From Anadara kagoshimensis (taxonomy: Eukaryota; Mollusca; Bivalvia; Arcoida; Arcidae): a stretch of DNA of 64,000 nucleotides. The DNA is taken from contig CM037867.1 of the NCBI GenBank assembly GCA_021292105.1, positions 39,291,771 to 39,355,770 of the forward strand. Reading direction: 5' to 3'. Below are positions 25,237 through 35,829 of the stretch, one piece after another. Position 1 is the stretch's first letter. Every line of letters starts with the position of its first letter. Made by a program: the position numbers and the translations under genes. Below the pieces are notes generated by a model. It was given only the letters and a program-made list of their open reading frames with translations. It made no database searches and was not told where the DNA came from.

Positions 25237-26739
25237 TTATTCAGCATGTCCAGCCGATTCATTTAATTCAATGTTTCGTGAATTTTCAGATTTTTTTCGA
25301 AATAATAATCTTATTTTGTGTATGACCGATTTCGTAGACATAAATGACCCACTTACAAATAAACCATGTGAACCGGCTAAGATGACAAAAACATAGTCAA
25401 GAAAATCGGAATAGAAAAAACTGGAAATGATTCCCAGAGTCCAAGGAAATGCACACAGTACGCATGACCGGATATACAGAGGAATTAAAGAACGAGTTAC
25501 TTTGATAGTGTTTAGTGATTTTATTGTATTGTTGTATCTGGATATCAATAAAGAAGATGTAACAAGCGCAATAATATTGGTGAGAATTGACATTAACACC
25601 GGAAGTGTAAACGCTATCAAATTTGCAGGATATCCGGAAATAAAACATATCTCGCCAGTGTATTTTATCGGAATATCTGTCAAAATATCAAGTAATGCAC
25701 ACGGAACAACAAAACCAGCGGGGAGAATATAACACAAAATTATATTTCGATATGACAGGTGTGATTTCAAAACGAGAGACCCTGGACAATGTTTCATCTT
25801 TCCCATTGTCCGCAAAACCTCGACACAAAATACGGACATCCAAGTGAATGTACAGAGCCATAAATAATGAGAAAGAATAGCGATGGTCAAGCATACCTCA
25901 TAAATGAAGTTTGCACCCACAGCAGTTATAAAGAAAAGTTGGGCACTAAAAAGTGAGACCATCATATGTCTGGATATTTTGCCAGCATAAGACTGAAACA
26001 GTCCTAAATGTTGGTATATTGAAATAGTTACAAGAAGCGACAAACAAGACAATCCTAAGGTCACGTAGGTCAAGATTGATTTTGGACGCCATTTTGTATG
26101 TAGAGTAAAACCGGAAGCAGTCTCATTGCTTAGGCTTGCATTAGTGTTTTCTTTATAAGTAGCTTTAAAGTTTTGAAGAATAAAATCTGAATTCTTATCG
26201 AAGATATCTGTGACGTTTATAGTCCCGTTAACAGATATGGGTACATAATCTGATGATAGAGTATGGAAACTCTGAAACATGTTCATAATTTTCTCGAAAA
26301 ATCTTTGGACCGAGAAAACGATTGTATGTCTGTTTTCTTGACACCGTTCTGATATATGGTCAACTTTTGATACTGTGACAGACTTATCGCCTTCGTGTTC
26401 AGTATATGTCCAGTCCATATTTGAAAGCTCCTCCAGCAAAGAGTTGATTTCTACATAACTCCGTGCATCACGCATGGTAAAAGTAAGTGCACCCTGGAAT
26501 GTACAACATGGGTTTGTTATGCTTTTTGAGCACCACAATACACCCGTTAAAAGATTTAAGTAAAGATCATATTTCTGTACTGGCCATGACAAAAAAATAA
26601 AAATAAGTAACCTGTTCATGGTCGCTGGACCAATGACGTCATTTGTTATCAATCGTTGCAATACCTTATATTGATAATTCTTCAGAAGTTCTTCTACACA
26701 AAAGTCTTGTGATTGGCCAACACAGTTGTTACATGTTAT
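25237..26739 (-). CDS. Gene A exon 2: ectodomain C-part plus class-B 7TM domain
   Basis: The exon follows the acceptor ACTTTTTTCAG (26750-26740) and reads in phase 0 from ITCNNCVGQSQDFC to the stop: 500 codons, residues 343-842 of the joined protein. Residues 343-560 are ectodomain with several Asn-glycosylation sequons (NGT, NVT, NAS). Seven hydrophobic segments follow at about 563-584, 600-622, 630-653, 670-694, 712-740, 759-783 and 790-811. TM3 Cys625 (YEVCLT) and ECL2 Cys707 (GEICF) are the usual family-B disulfide pair; TM3 has WMSVFC as in Methuselah/adhesion receptors. No GPS cleavage motif precedes TM1. A ligand is not predictable; G-protein signalling at the plasma membrane is the family expectation. 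Alternative: a single-exon receptor starting at an internal ATG, which the strong acceptor argues against. Confidence 0.85.
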   Translation of the reverse strand: MTCNNCVGQSQDFCVEELLKNYQYKVLQRLITNDVIGPATMNRLLIFIFLSWPVQKYDLYLNLLTGVLWCSKSITNPCCTFQGALTFTMRDARSYVEINSLLEELSNMDWTYTEHEGDKSVTVSKVDHISERCQENRHTIVFSVQRFFEKIMNMFQSFHTLSSDYVPISVNGTINVTDIFDKNSDFILQNFKATYKENTNASLSNETASGFTLHTKWRPKSILTYVTLGLSCLSLLVTISIYQHLGLFQSYAGKISRHMMVSLFSAQLFFITAVGANFIYEVCLTIAILSHYLWLCTFTWMSVFCVEVLRTMGKMKHCPGSLVLKSHLSYRNIILCYILPAGFVVPCALLDILTDIPIKYTGEICFISGYPANLIAFTLPVLMSILTNIIALVTSSLLISRYNNTIKSLNTIKVTRSLIPLYIRSCVLCAFPWTLGIISSFFYSDFLDYVFVILAGSHGLFVSGSFMSTKSVIHKIRLLFRKKSENSRNIELNESAGHAE

Positions 26740-26924
26740 CTGAAAAAAGTAACAGAAATTAATTTTACTTTTTTAAAAACCCGATAAAGGTTGGATTTTT
26801 TAAATATAAAACAAGCTATAAAAGCGAAGTAATGGCGTTCAAATTTTAAGAAAAGAAAGTTCCATCAAATATTACGCCAACATAAAGTCCATTTCTGCTG
26901 AATTTAAGAGGAAGTATATCAGAA

Positions 26925-27110
26925 TTATGCTGTTTTTACGACCCAGTCAAGTTTCTGATCACTTATATCGTGACGCCCTGAGTGCCAACCTCGGCAACCG
27001 AACTGACAATTTAATTAAACTAGGATCTGCGTGAGTGGGATTCAAAACTAGACCGTTTGAGGTACTCTGTAAGTAGAGAACATCAGAAACTTAACGAACA
27101 AACGTAACTC
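26925..27110 (-). mobile_element. tRNA-derived SINE fragment, intronic
   Basis: Minus-strand copy of the SINE at 4255-4440: B-box-like TTTTGAATCCC, then GTTGGCACTCAGGGCGTCAC GATATAAGTGATC and the GTAAAAACAGCAT tail. Confidence 0.6.
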
Positions 27111-27530
27111 AACGAAAGGCCTTTTAGGGAGACTTCATTATTTTATCATTTTAATGTCTTTAAAAACATGTGTGTAAAACCTACTTTGACTTTATATCAC
27201 GAATATGTAATTAAAAATATAATTTATTTTATAAAATAAGCGCAGCATGTTAAAATAACGGATATTTGAAACTTATTGCATGTTTTTGCTTTCGTCAAAC
27301 AAACGTAACTCCACGTATCTAACAATGGTTCGTTGGTAAACCTGACGAATCAAACAATGGTTCATTCGTGTACGAACGTATCTAACAATAGTTCGTTCGT
27401 CAGACGAACCTAAGAAACAATGTTTCGTTCGTTAACGAAGTGCAGTGAAGCATGGTGAATCTTAATCCCGATTGGGGTAACAATCGGGTTTATTTAATTC
27501 GATCTATTTATCATTTGAGGGTATCTCATT
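27111..27530. other. Spacer with short GTTCGTTCG-type direct repeats
   Basis: At 27285-27445 a ~40-bp motif (ACGTATCTAACAATGGTTCG) recurs about four times with drift. Otherwise nothing is recognised. Confidence 0.45.
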
Positions 27531-27814
27531 AACTCTGATGATTTTGGTGGTGGTGATGGTGACGAAGATGAATACATTAACATTAAAAATCAAAATAAGA
27601 CATCAAATGATGATGATGACGACAGCTATAATAATGATGGATGGTGGTAGTGACGGTGATGAAGGCGCTACGATGATGAAAATGATGATGGTGGTGATGA
27701 TGAAGGCGCTACGATGATGAAAATGATGATGGTGGTGGTTATGAAGGTGACGATGATGAATGCAGAAATGTTAAAGACAATTTTTTGAGATGATGATGAT
27801 GATAATGATGATGG

Positions 27815-27863
<49 letters not shown>

Positions 27864-27990
27864 AGTTGTGTAGGTGACGAGGATAAACGCAGAAACAAGG
27901 ACATCATCATCATCATCATCATCATCGTCATCATAATTTAATGATGATGACGATTGCTGTAACGATGATGATGATATTTTTGGTATATGT
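27531..27990. repeat. Impure (GAT)n/(ATG)n microsatellite with nested ~50-bp repeat
   Basis: A GATGATGATG-rich stretch contains a direct duplication (GATGAAGGCGCTACGATGAT appears at about 27658 and 27700). A strand switch to CATCATCAT occurs at 27901-27932. Poly-Ser and poly-Ile frames here are artefacts. Confidence 0.85.
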
Positions 27991-28519
27991 AGAATCAAAA
28001 AAAGTTTTACACTTAATTTTGATTTTCAATTTTAATTTTTTAATAAGATTTTAAACTTTGTTCTTGCACAACTAACAAGCACACTGAATTTGTAATGTAA
28101 GCATATACATGTAGGTGAATATGTTAATATTGTAAATGTAAGTGTTCCCCAGTATTCTTATATATTTGATTGACATCTTCTCTAGACACTCATTTCAATT
28201 CATTTTTTAAATACAATGAGCATTAAAGCGATGTGTTAATCATTGAAATGTTTCTTGTCAAATTGGCATTGACAAGTTTATAAAATATCTATTATAAAAT
28301 AGATTACGGAAAATTGCCGATATTGTGTGTGATCTACAAATCGTCAATTAATAATAAAAAGTAGTACTCTAAAACATATTTTTCCACTATTATTTAATTG
28401 AAAAACAAAATGATACATTAGGTTAAAATAAAGCAGTTTTGTTTTAAAACAAAATAAAGGTAGTAGAACGGTTTGCCATTTTCCAAGTGTTATTTAAAAA
28501 TTACACCCATTTAGGCACA
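27991..28519. other. AT-rich intronic DNA, nothing recognised
   Basis: No gene, RNA or clear repeat is seen. Confidence 0.4.
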
Positions 28520-28868
28520 CGACCGCTATGGTAGCTCAGTGGTAGAGTGCTCGCTCCGTATGTAGGAGGTCGTGGGTTGGAACCCCAACCGGGTCTGACC
28601 CAAGACTTGAAAGTGGGAAGTGACAGTTCTTTCGACAAGCACTTGGTATCACGAAATGAGTCACGGTAGTTCTTTCGGAAAAGAAATAAACTAGATCTTG
28701 TGTCACGGTAGGCGTGGTACGATCTATAACGAACCCTGTTGTATAATGCCATCAGCGCAACACACAGGCAACATTTCTGCCCCTTAGCCTATAGCTGGCG
28801 ACATCTTGATATTATTGAAATACCGGTATTCTTGACTAGGACGTTAAACACCATTACTCGACTAACTT
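28520..28868 (+). mobile_element. Near full-length tRNA-derived SINE
   Basis: The head GACCGCTATGGTAGCTCAGTGGTAGAGTGC carries box A (TAGCTCAGTGG, 28532-28542), and box B is GGTTGGAACCC (28575-28585). A ~250-bp body follows, then the tail CTTGATATTATTGAAAT... GACGTTAAACACCATTACTC. The body matches 12780-13046. RNA polymerase III boxes explain the family's mobility; this copy may or may not be transcribed. The minus-strand open frame here is the usual SINE artefact. Confidence 0.85.
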
Positions 28869-30044
28869 ATGCAAACTGGTCAGAAATCTTCAGAATGATG
28901 TCACACGTGTCGAATGAGTCAACTTATAAAAAATCCAAAATCAGCACACGGAAATAGAAGTGTGCTTGTGTACTTTTGCTTCATATTAAAGTGCTGATTC
29001 CTCGATACATTATTTAGAGTGTAAAACGCCATTTTGTGAAGCACACATGTAACTTCTGAATTCATTTTACTTTCAAGAAACCGACTTGATAATACCCAGA
29101 AAACTATAAGTTTTCAAGTTCTACGTATGAGAAAAATGGGAACTTTCATTTGCATACATAGCATACATAGCAACACACTGATATCTTAGTTTCCAGTTTT
29201 CAATTATTTATTAACAAATGTTTTCCTTAATTTAAATCAAACAATTTTTTAATTAGAATAATTTTGTTGATTTTCAAGCTATTAAGGAATTAAGGTGCCA
29301 ATTTTACAATTGGATCTGTATTCTATTTCTTTCTCAGCTGCTTGTATTTAAAGACGTGTCACTTGCTAATTTTAAATTTATATATAAAACGAGACATTCA
29401 AAACCAGCACACTACAACTGTTCTGTGTATCATTTGAAAAGTGCACTGTCAAGTTATCTGATTGATAATTTCAGACAAAAATTTGGTTATTGTAGGAAAT
29501 TTATTTTTGGAAAAACACCACTTATATGATCACGGTATAAAGTATTTTGACCTTGCAAAATGACCTCGGTTCCTATCATAACGCACGCCTCTTCCTTGAT
29601 GAATGTATTTATTTAATATTACTTAATTCATGGATTTGAAGTAAAAGGTATTGCTTGCTTAGTACTGGTACATGCGAATTCACGGTATGCTGCAACGAAA
29701 GATCTGCCTAGCAATAAAAATTACAGGTGATACGTCCAGGTTAAACCTGTCGAACAGATCTTAATCTGATAATGACCTCAGGTGATATAAGGTGTACAAA
29801 TAATGACCGCTCCCTTTCGTCGAGTTTCGTTCGTTCGTAGTTTTCCTGATGTTTCCTAATAGGAGAACGTTTTAGACAACTAAGCCACTGAGGTCTTTCG
29901 AATAAGAGGGAAATGACTGAAAATATCTATGTACATTTTCCAAAGATACTGAAGTGGTAATTTCTTGGATAAAAATACAAAGTAAATATCGGAAAACAAT
30001 ATCAGAATCAATCATATGAACTTTCACACTATAAAATCTGTTGG
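28869..30044. other. AT-rich intronic DNA, nothing recognised
   Basis: No coding domain is found. The CGTTCGTTCGTAG string near 29830 resembles the repeat at 27285-27445. Confidence 0.4.
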
Positions 30045-30480
30045 TTTTGAAACTGAATGGAAAGGCGTGAGTTAGATTTGAAACTGAAAGGAGGGATGTG
30101 TGTTGTTTTTGAACTACGTTGACGGATTGACGTTTGTTCAATTTGAAACTGCTCGAAGAGGCGCAAAATGGTTTTAAAACACCATGGAGAGACAGGAATG
30201 GGGTTTGAAAATAAATGGATAGGTGTGTGTTGTTTTGTAACTACTCGAAGATTCGAGAGTTGTTTAGAAACTTCGCACAGAGGCGCGTGCTGTTTTGGAA
30301 ATATAGATGGATGTGAGTTGTTTAGAAACCACACTGAAAGGCATTGGCTGGTTTAAAAACTGTGGGGAGATGTATGATTTCGTTTCGTTTTTTACGTTTT
30401 TACCTGATCGCAGAGGTGTGAGTCGGATTTGTTAACTTCGGGGAGAGTTGTGAGTTGGTTTTAAGTAGTGTTTACTCGTT
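30045..30480 (-). repeat. ~31-bp minisatellite (copy 4 of 4)
   Basis: About 13 diverged units run on the minus strand (GGTTTGAAACTGAAAGGAGG, AACTACTCGAAGA). It is the mirror partner of 3715-4135: both lie beyond the acceptor side of their exon-2 copy. Confidence 0.8.
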
Positions 30481-31204
30481 TAAAGTATTGCCAAAAGTTG
30501 ATTTGGTTATTTATTTTGGTACTGTGGTATATCAATTTATTTATTCTGAAACGGACGTTAAGTGCTGTAAAATTAAAACAGGTTAAGTAATAATTAAAAT
30601 CACTGACCTGGTACCATAACTTACGGACTAAGCTTCTCGAGGATGGTGTTAACCCGGGGGGGGGAAATACATGATTAAAATTGTCATCTTCCTAAATCTT
30701 TCAAAACTAAGTTGTGCTTAATTGTTTAAATCGAAGTCTTAGTAGGATCTGCCGAATTACATTTTGCTGTTTCTATTTTTCTGATTTCAACATCTTAAAA
30801 TATTTGATTAGGTGTATTTGGTAAAAAATATATTTTTGTATTTCTATTTTTTCTAATTTCAATGTCTTAAATGTTGGTACAAGCACTTTTTTAGAATAAT
30901 TTAGACAAAGTTTCCGGGTTAAGTTCTAAAATCTTTATAGTAAATTTATACAGTTATAATGAATTTTCTGAATAAAGTCAGATTGTGATTTGTATAACCG
31001 TCAAATATTTCTAATGTCTTATAAAGAGTAACATAGTATATAGGTGATAAGTTACATAAATAGGCTTATTTTAATTGACAAAAACTCTTAATATCTTATT
31101 AAAAATCAATTTCAAATTGTTCATATTCTACACCTTTTTCTGCATCTAAAGACATGTTTTTGAAATTGTACGTTGATGGCAAATTACTTCAAATTACTAT
31201 GAAA
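30481..31204. other. AT-rich intronic DNA, nothing recognised
   Basis: It includes a G-run (CCCGGGGGGGGGAAA near 30652). No gene or RNA is recognised. Confidence 0.4.
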
Positions 31205-32310
31205 ATTGGCATAATTGGATGTTGCTAGTTAAACAGGATGCACTTACCAAACAGCCCGACATCGTTTTCTTCGTGATAACGCACGTATCTATTGATTTGA
31301 ACATGGATCGGTGTGTCTTTGTCGAACTTGGTAAGCAAGATACAATTATCTGGTGCTGAACATTGATTTTTGTTACTTTTTCAAGCATCATACGGATTCC
31401 AAACAAAATATAATGAAGATACCATCAACGAAATGTTGTAGTTTTTTATGGATAATATATTTGTTGTGTTTGGTTATTTTTTCAGCAAACAATCGGTATA
31501 CCAATGGGTACAAACTGTGCACAATTGCTTGCTGATTTGTTTCTTATTCTTATGAAGCAGAATTTATGCAGAACTAAGTTAAATCTGGAGAGAAGACTGT
31601 CGCCAAATCATTCAACTCAACATACAGATATATAGATGACATTCTGTCTCTTAACAATCCTAAATTTGGAGACTATGTGAATGTCATCAATCCTAGTGAG
31701 CTTGAAATAAAAGACACGACTGATTCCTCAAGTTCTGCTTCATAATTAGTCTATACCTGAATTATGACGCCCACAAAAAGCTACATTTGAAACTTTATAA
31801 CAAACGTGACGACTTCGATTTTTCTATCGTGAACTTTCCTTTCATGCAGTAATATACATGCTTCTCCTGCTTATGTTGTATTTGTTTCCCAATTAATACG
31901 CTATGGTAGAGGTTGTTCCCACTACAGTGACTTTGTTTAACGAAGCAGGTTGCTTGCAAATTAATTGTTGACTCAGGGATATTGCAAGCCTAGGCTTATC
32001 AAGGCCCTCAAAAATGTTTTATGGCCGTCATCACAGTATTGTTGATAAAATTGATGTATCTGTGTCCAGGATTTCCACGGATATATTTGACGTCCCAAAG
32101 TTCCGTGTTCCTTTCACACAATTTTGATTACACACGTGGCGGGTGTAGTTAGCTAAACATTGGGTGCTTACCCTTTCGGAGCACCCGGCCTAATTTTCCT
32201 GGTGAAAGTTCACGTTTCTAACCTACTTGTCAGTTCCAAAGTTTTTACTTTGCTTCTGGACTGTGATTTGGACATGGATTAGTATGTTTGTTTTTGATTT
32301 TGTAATTGTA
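31205..32310 (+). pseudogene. Decayed Penelope-like reverse transcriptase, plus strand
   Basis: Same RT family as 22830-24530 but on the opposite strand. The catalytic box survives: YIDD at 31629-31640 followed by ILSLNNPKFGDYVNV. The region before it (AGCAAACAATCGGTATACCAATGGG, about 31484-31508) corresponds to the QTIGIPMG block but is frameshifted. A stop falls after DTTDSSSSAS. The downstream part has lost frame, then the shared terminal segment (GGCGGGTGTAGTTAGCTAAA, GTTCACGTTTCTAACCTAC) ends near 32310. Non-functional. Confidence 0.7.
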
Positions 32311-32639
32311 CAGTAATTTTTAAGATGTTTTCGAAAAAAAATTACTTTGATTACCTCCAAAATATCAAAATATGAAGGAACTGAATAAATATTTAATACC
32401 CTTCGTAAAATGAGGAAACCTATGAATTCATGTTCTAATTCACATTAAAATGGATTTAACTGTTCAATAAACATCAGTATAGAGAGAAAGTATCAATTTG
32501 AAATAATTGGAGTTCAATAGAAGTGATTATCAAATATCCCTTATACCTATTAGTTATGATTTTTGAAAATATTACTCCGACTAAAAACTATTTTGCTTTT
32601 GATAATATGGCTATCTGTACCCAAAAAAACAACCTTCTG
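32311..32639. other. Spacer, diverged dispersed repeat
   Basis: GAATAAATATTTAATACCCTTCG resembles the 2480-2620 region on the opposite strand. Nothing else is recognised. Confidence 0.35.
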
Positions 32640-33440
32640 ATATTATTTTATGCTATGAAATTGATTGTTTAAACCTTGAAATGGTGCTAATCAAAAGACC
32701 AACGTGTAAGTCTCTGTTCAAATCACAATTCAAAAGCAAAGTAAAAACTCGAAATTGGGTCTAACACGTAAACTTCTACCTGGGAAGTAAGATATTTTTT
32801 TTTTATTATTTATTTTTTTTTTTATATAACATTCAACTTTAACATTGTAAATAACATGATAAGGTTAATAAACAAAAATATTTTCCCGTTTGATTTCAAG
32901 TCCCCGGGATCCTGTAAGTAAGATAGTAAGATATTGTGTCCGGAAAGGTGAGAAAGCATCCTTAGCTTAGATAGCTATACCTGTCTTTTGTCAATGAAAC
33001 TGAAAATGAAAGAAACATAGAGCTTTAGAACGTCAAATATATCTATAGTACCTTTTAGGAGGTTTGATAAGCCTTGTCTTGCAAAAACACTGCTTTAACA
33101 ATTTACAAGTTACCAGCTTCCCTCGTTATATAAAGTTTCCGTAATACATAAGAAATCATTTTGTAAATTTTATTTTGATAACATCGATGAATTTATTTTA
33201 TATCCTCTGCATTTGTCATTAAAAAACAAACATTCCAGTCAATGTTCGAATCGCAATCCAAAACTAACTTGCAAATTTAGTTAATACAGAAAATTTTTAC
33301 TGGGAAAGTGAGGTTGGGTGTATCGCAGGGTAAACCCCTCCTCTTTACCAAGCCACACCCGCCATGTTTGCAATTAAAATTGAAAAAGAAAGGAACCTAG
33401 AGGCATGGAACGTCAACTTTATCAAGGTTAATTTTAGATA
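32640..33440. mobile_element. Penelope-like terminal segments (two tandem fragments)
   Basis: Two fragments of the family terminus lie in a row, at about 32700-33060 and 33220-33440. Each has the AATCACAAT-CAAAAGCAAAG / TACTGGGAAAGTGAGG strings and a unit of the 70-bp repeat. The first is split by the 128-bp insertion at 32797-32924. There is no RT coding region. Confidence 0.55.
32797..32924 (-). mobile_element. 128-bp poly(A) retroposed insert with 11-bp target duplication
   Basis: The direct repeats AGTAAGATATT at 32786-32796 and 32925-32935 flank the insert. On the minus strand the insert ends in a long A-rich tract (the T-run at 32797-32822). This is the signature of LINE-mediated retroposition of an RNA. 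I do not recognise the parent transcript. Confidence 0.7.
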
Positions 33441-34125
33441 TAGGGACACCACACCCACCAATGATATTCCAATCAACATATGAACGAACTGTAACCTTAA
33501 TTTTGGCATTATAATCTTATTAGATCTTATGTTACTGTGACAGGTGGGACATTAAATCATACCTATATCAACTAGATAATACATTTGAAAAGCAGAAACT
33601 TATAAATTACTCCAACATGAGCGTTTGCCACAAGTTTTATGGTTATAATACATATTTTAAGTTTTTATTTTTTGTTCTTTTATCATTTTCTGTAGTATCT
33701 TGTTATATTATTTGTATAATTAAAAAATTCAATACCATGTCGGATTTTATCGAAATTTGTTCAAAACAAATTGATCATAAAGAACTAACTGAATTATCTG
33801 TCACGTGCTTGCCATTTGTAATGTATCCATTTTAATATTTTACATTTCATAATATATTTGAAAATAAAACTTTTCATTTTCGAGAATTCTTTCTGGTAGA
33901 TCTTATTAAATTTCTTAACATGACATAAAGTAACGATATAACATCAGAGGTGATATAATAAATTGTAATAGAGGTGAAAAAGTAAAATAAGTACATCGAC
34001 ATCTAAAGTTTTGTTATCAATAAGAACAATCTTGTATTTAATTGAAAAATGATAATAATAAGCTTAATAATTAGAAAGCAGGCAATGAAGTTGTCATCGT
34101 AACATCGTTTATTATCAAACAAATA
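33441..34125. other. Intron segment shared with genes B and C
   Basis: From about 33670 the sequence (TTATCATTTTCTGTAGTATC onward) is repeated at 52018 and 55095 and marks the left edge of the duplicated exon-1 unit. The open frame 33617-33835 crosses that edge and is not supported as a gene. Confidence 0.6.
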
Positions 34126-34285
34126 CAGTCACTCTATATAAGGGCCACCTGCTTATAAAGGCCAGTAGAATTATATCCTTATTGTTTTTTATTCATATTA
34201 TTTGAACCTGTTTATAAAGGCCACCTGCCCATTAAGGTCGATTTTACTGGGTTCCTTGGGTGGCCTATATTGACAGGCTTGACTG
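34126..34285. mobile_element. 160-bp TA-flanked MITE
   Basis: The left terminus CAGTCACTCTATATAAGGGC and the right terminus (reverse complement CAGTCAAGCCTGTCAATATAG) form imperfect inverted repeats flanked by TA (34124-34125, 34286-34287). The termini and TA target resemble Tc1/mariner-type MITEs. The orthologous insert is at 55540-55698; the gene B unit has an empty site at about 52472. Confidence 0.8.
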
Positions 34286-34309
34286 TACATAAAACCACAA
34301 TGAAGGCAC

Positions 34310-35330
34310 AGCAAATCAAGTTAAACTGTACTGAACTTTTACTGATGAAGTACACACGGAATGCTCCAGATGGTCGATATAAATTTAGGGTTATAAAGAG
34401 ATAGTCTTCTCTCCATATTTAACCAAGTTTTGCATAAATTCTGCTTCAGATAAATAAACAAATTTAGCAGGCAATGGTGCACAGTTTGTACTCATTGGCG
34501 TATCGATTGTTTGCTGAATAATTATATTACAAAATATTAGTGTTGAGTTTGGTATCAAAGGGGATATTGAATGTGGCGTAGGAATAGGTGACTATTTACG
34601 TTGTTTTGTGCAGTTTAAGTGGATTGATTTGTCGTAACTGACTAAATGAACTAAAAAGCCTATCGACATGATCCTAATTTGAAGGAAAAACGTCTTTTTT
34701 GTTTCTTTGTTCATATGAAAGAATTTATACAGAACCATGTTAAATCTGGAAAAAGACTATCTCACATCTATATGTAAATATATAAAATGGCGTTATATCT
34801 ATCAATAATCCTGACTCTGGAGATTATGTGAATCCCATCTATCCTTGAAATAAAAGATACGACTGATTCTTTGAAATTCTGCTTCATATTTGCGGGACTA
34901 CATTGAAGCTATGTAAAAACGTGATGATTGAATTGTTTTCTATTTTAAATTTTCCTTTTCTAAGCAGCAATATGCCTGCTTCTCTTGATTGCGGTGTATT
35001 TGTTTCACAGTAGTTCACACTATAGAAAAGATTGATTACTGAAACTTTATATAGCAAGCCGCTTAAAAAAAATTTTTTGACAGGGCTTTTGAAAGACTAG
35101 TATTATGTTTTATGGTTGTCATCACAATATTGTTGACATGTTTTGTCTCTGTGTCTAGGATTATCCTTGGTATATTTGACGTTGCACAGTTCCATTTTCC
35201 TTTAGTTCTCAATTTCGAGTACGCATGTGACGGGTGAAGCTAGCTTAAAAAGAGGTTGTTACCCGTCCGGATCAATCCGTCTCACTCCCTGGTAGATGTT
35301 AATATTTCACCTAATTTGCCATTTTCAAAG
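34310..35330 (-). pseudogene. Penelope-like RT fossil, gene A intron
   Basis: Minus-strand remnants of the RT family: the region spelling the QQTI-T-PMSTNCAPLPAKF block lies at about 34470-34520 and is broken by stops. The terminal segment (GTGACGGGTGAAGCTAGCTT) lies near 35230. Identically placed copies sit in units B and C, so it predates the duplication. Confidence 0.6.
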
Positions 35331-35829
35331 CTATACATTATACCCCTTACTCACCTACGTTAATAGCATACATAAGACAATACATGTAGTATATTTTTTT
35401 TAAATAATACACAATTATTGCCTACTGAGTTTTTTAAATCCTCGGGTCACCAGTCACCAGCAGAGATTCCGGCTCAGAGGTAAAAATTACATATTATACC
35501 AGTTTCAATTTCACAGCATTAGACGGCCGTTTCGGAATACAATTTCTAATCAGTAGCTCTTGGATGGCCTATTATTTATCTCTTAGAATATATATTTTGA
35601 TCCATTATCGTAAAATGAGTAACAAAGTTGAGATTGCGGAAATATTATATTATCAATTCAGCTGGACATTTACTACAACATCTTTAAAAAGAAAGCACAA
35701 TAATATGTTTGGTTATTTCTATTATTTACTTGTGTTTTTAGCTGCAAAAGTTTTTCTAAAATTTGTTCTTTTTAACCCCTTATATACTGCGTATGTTAGC
35801 ACATTTTCAAAATTAATAGTTTTACTTAC
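35331..35829. other. Intron segment next to the exon-1 donor
   Basis: Shared with 53460-53949 and 56690-57188. The open frame 35564-35899 (plus) is antisense to exon 1 at its end and is not a gene. Confidence 0.55.

Larger units (their letters stand above)
26740..35829 (-). other. Gene A intron, 9.09 kb
   Basis: The donor GTAAGT (35829-35824) directly follows codon TCA, and the acceptor CAG ends at 26740. Both flanking codons are complete, so the join is phase 0. The intron is filled with a SINE, microsatellites, minisatellite, three reverse-transcriptase fossils and a MITE. The equivalent gene B intron is only 2.2 kb, so most of this is later insertion. Transcript evidence is needed to exclude further small exons. 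Confidence 0.75.

Noticed and set aside
28521..28600. A functional tRNA gene
   Set aside because: Box A and box B are present but the acceptor stem does not pair and a SINE body and tail follow directly, so it is a SINE.
28501..28752. 83-codon minus-strand frame (…GSNPRPPTYGAS…)
   Set aside because: Antisense reading of the tRNA-derived SINE head, a common spurious protein in animal genomes.
32488..32640. Possible additional receptor exon in the gene A intron
   Set aside because: No open frame with splice consensus or similarity to the receptor was found; the region is a diverged dispersed repeat.
35722..35829. 35-codon extension of exon 1 past the donor
   Set aside because: The frame happens to stay open into the intron, but a consensus GTAAGT and phase match to exon 2 favour splicing. 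An intron-retained secreted form ending here cannot be excluded without RNA data.
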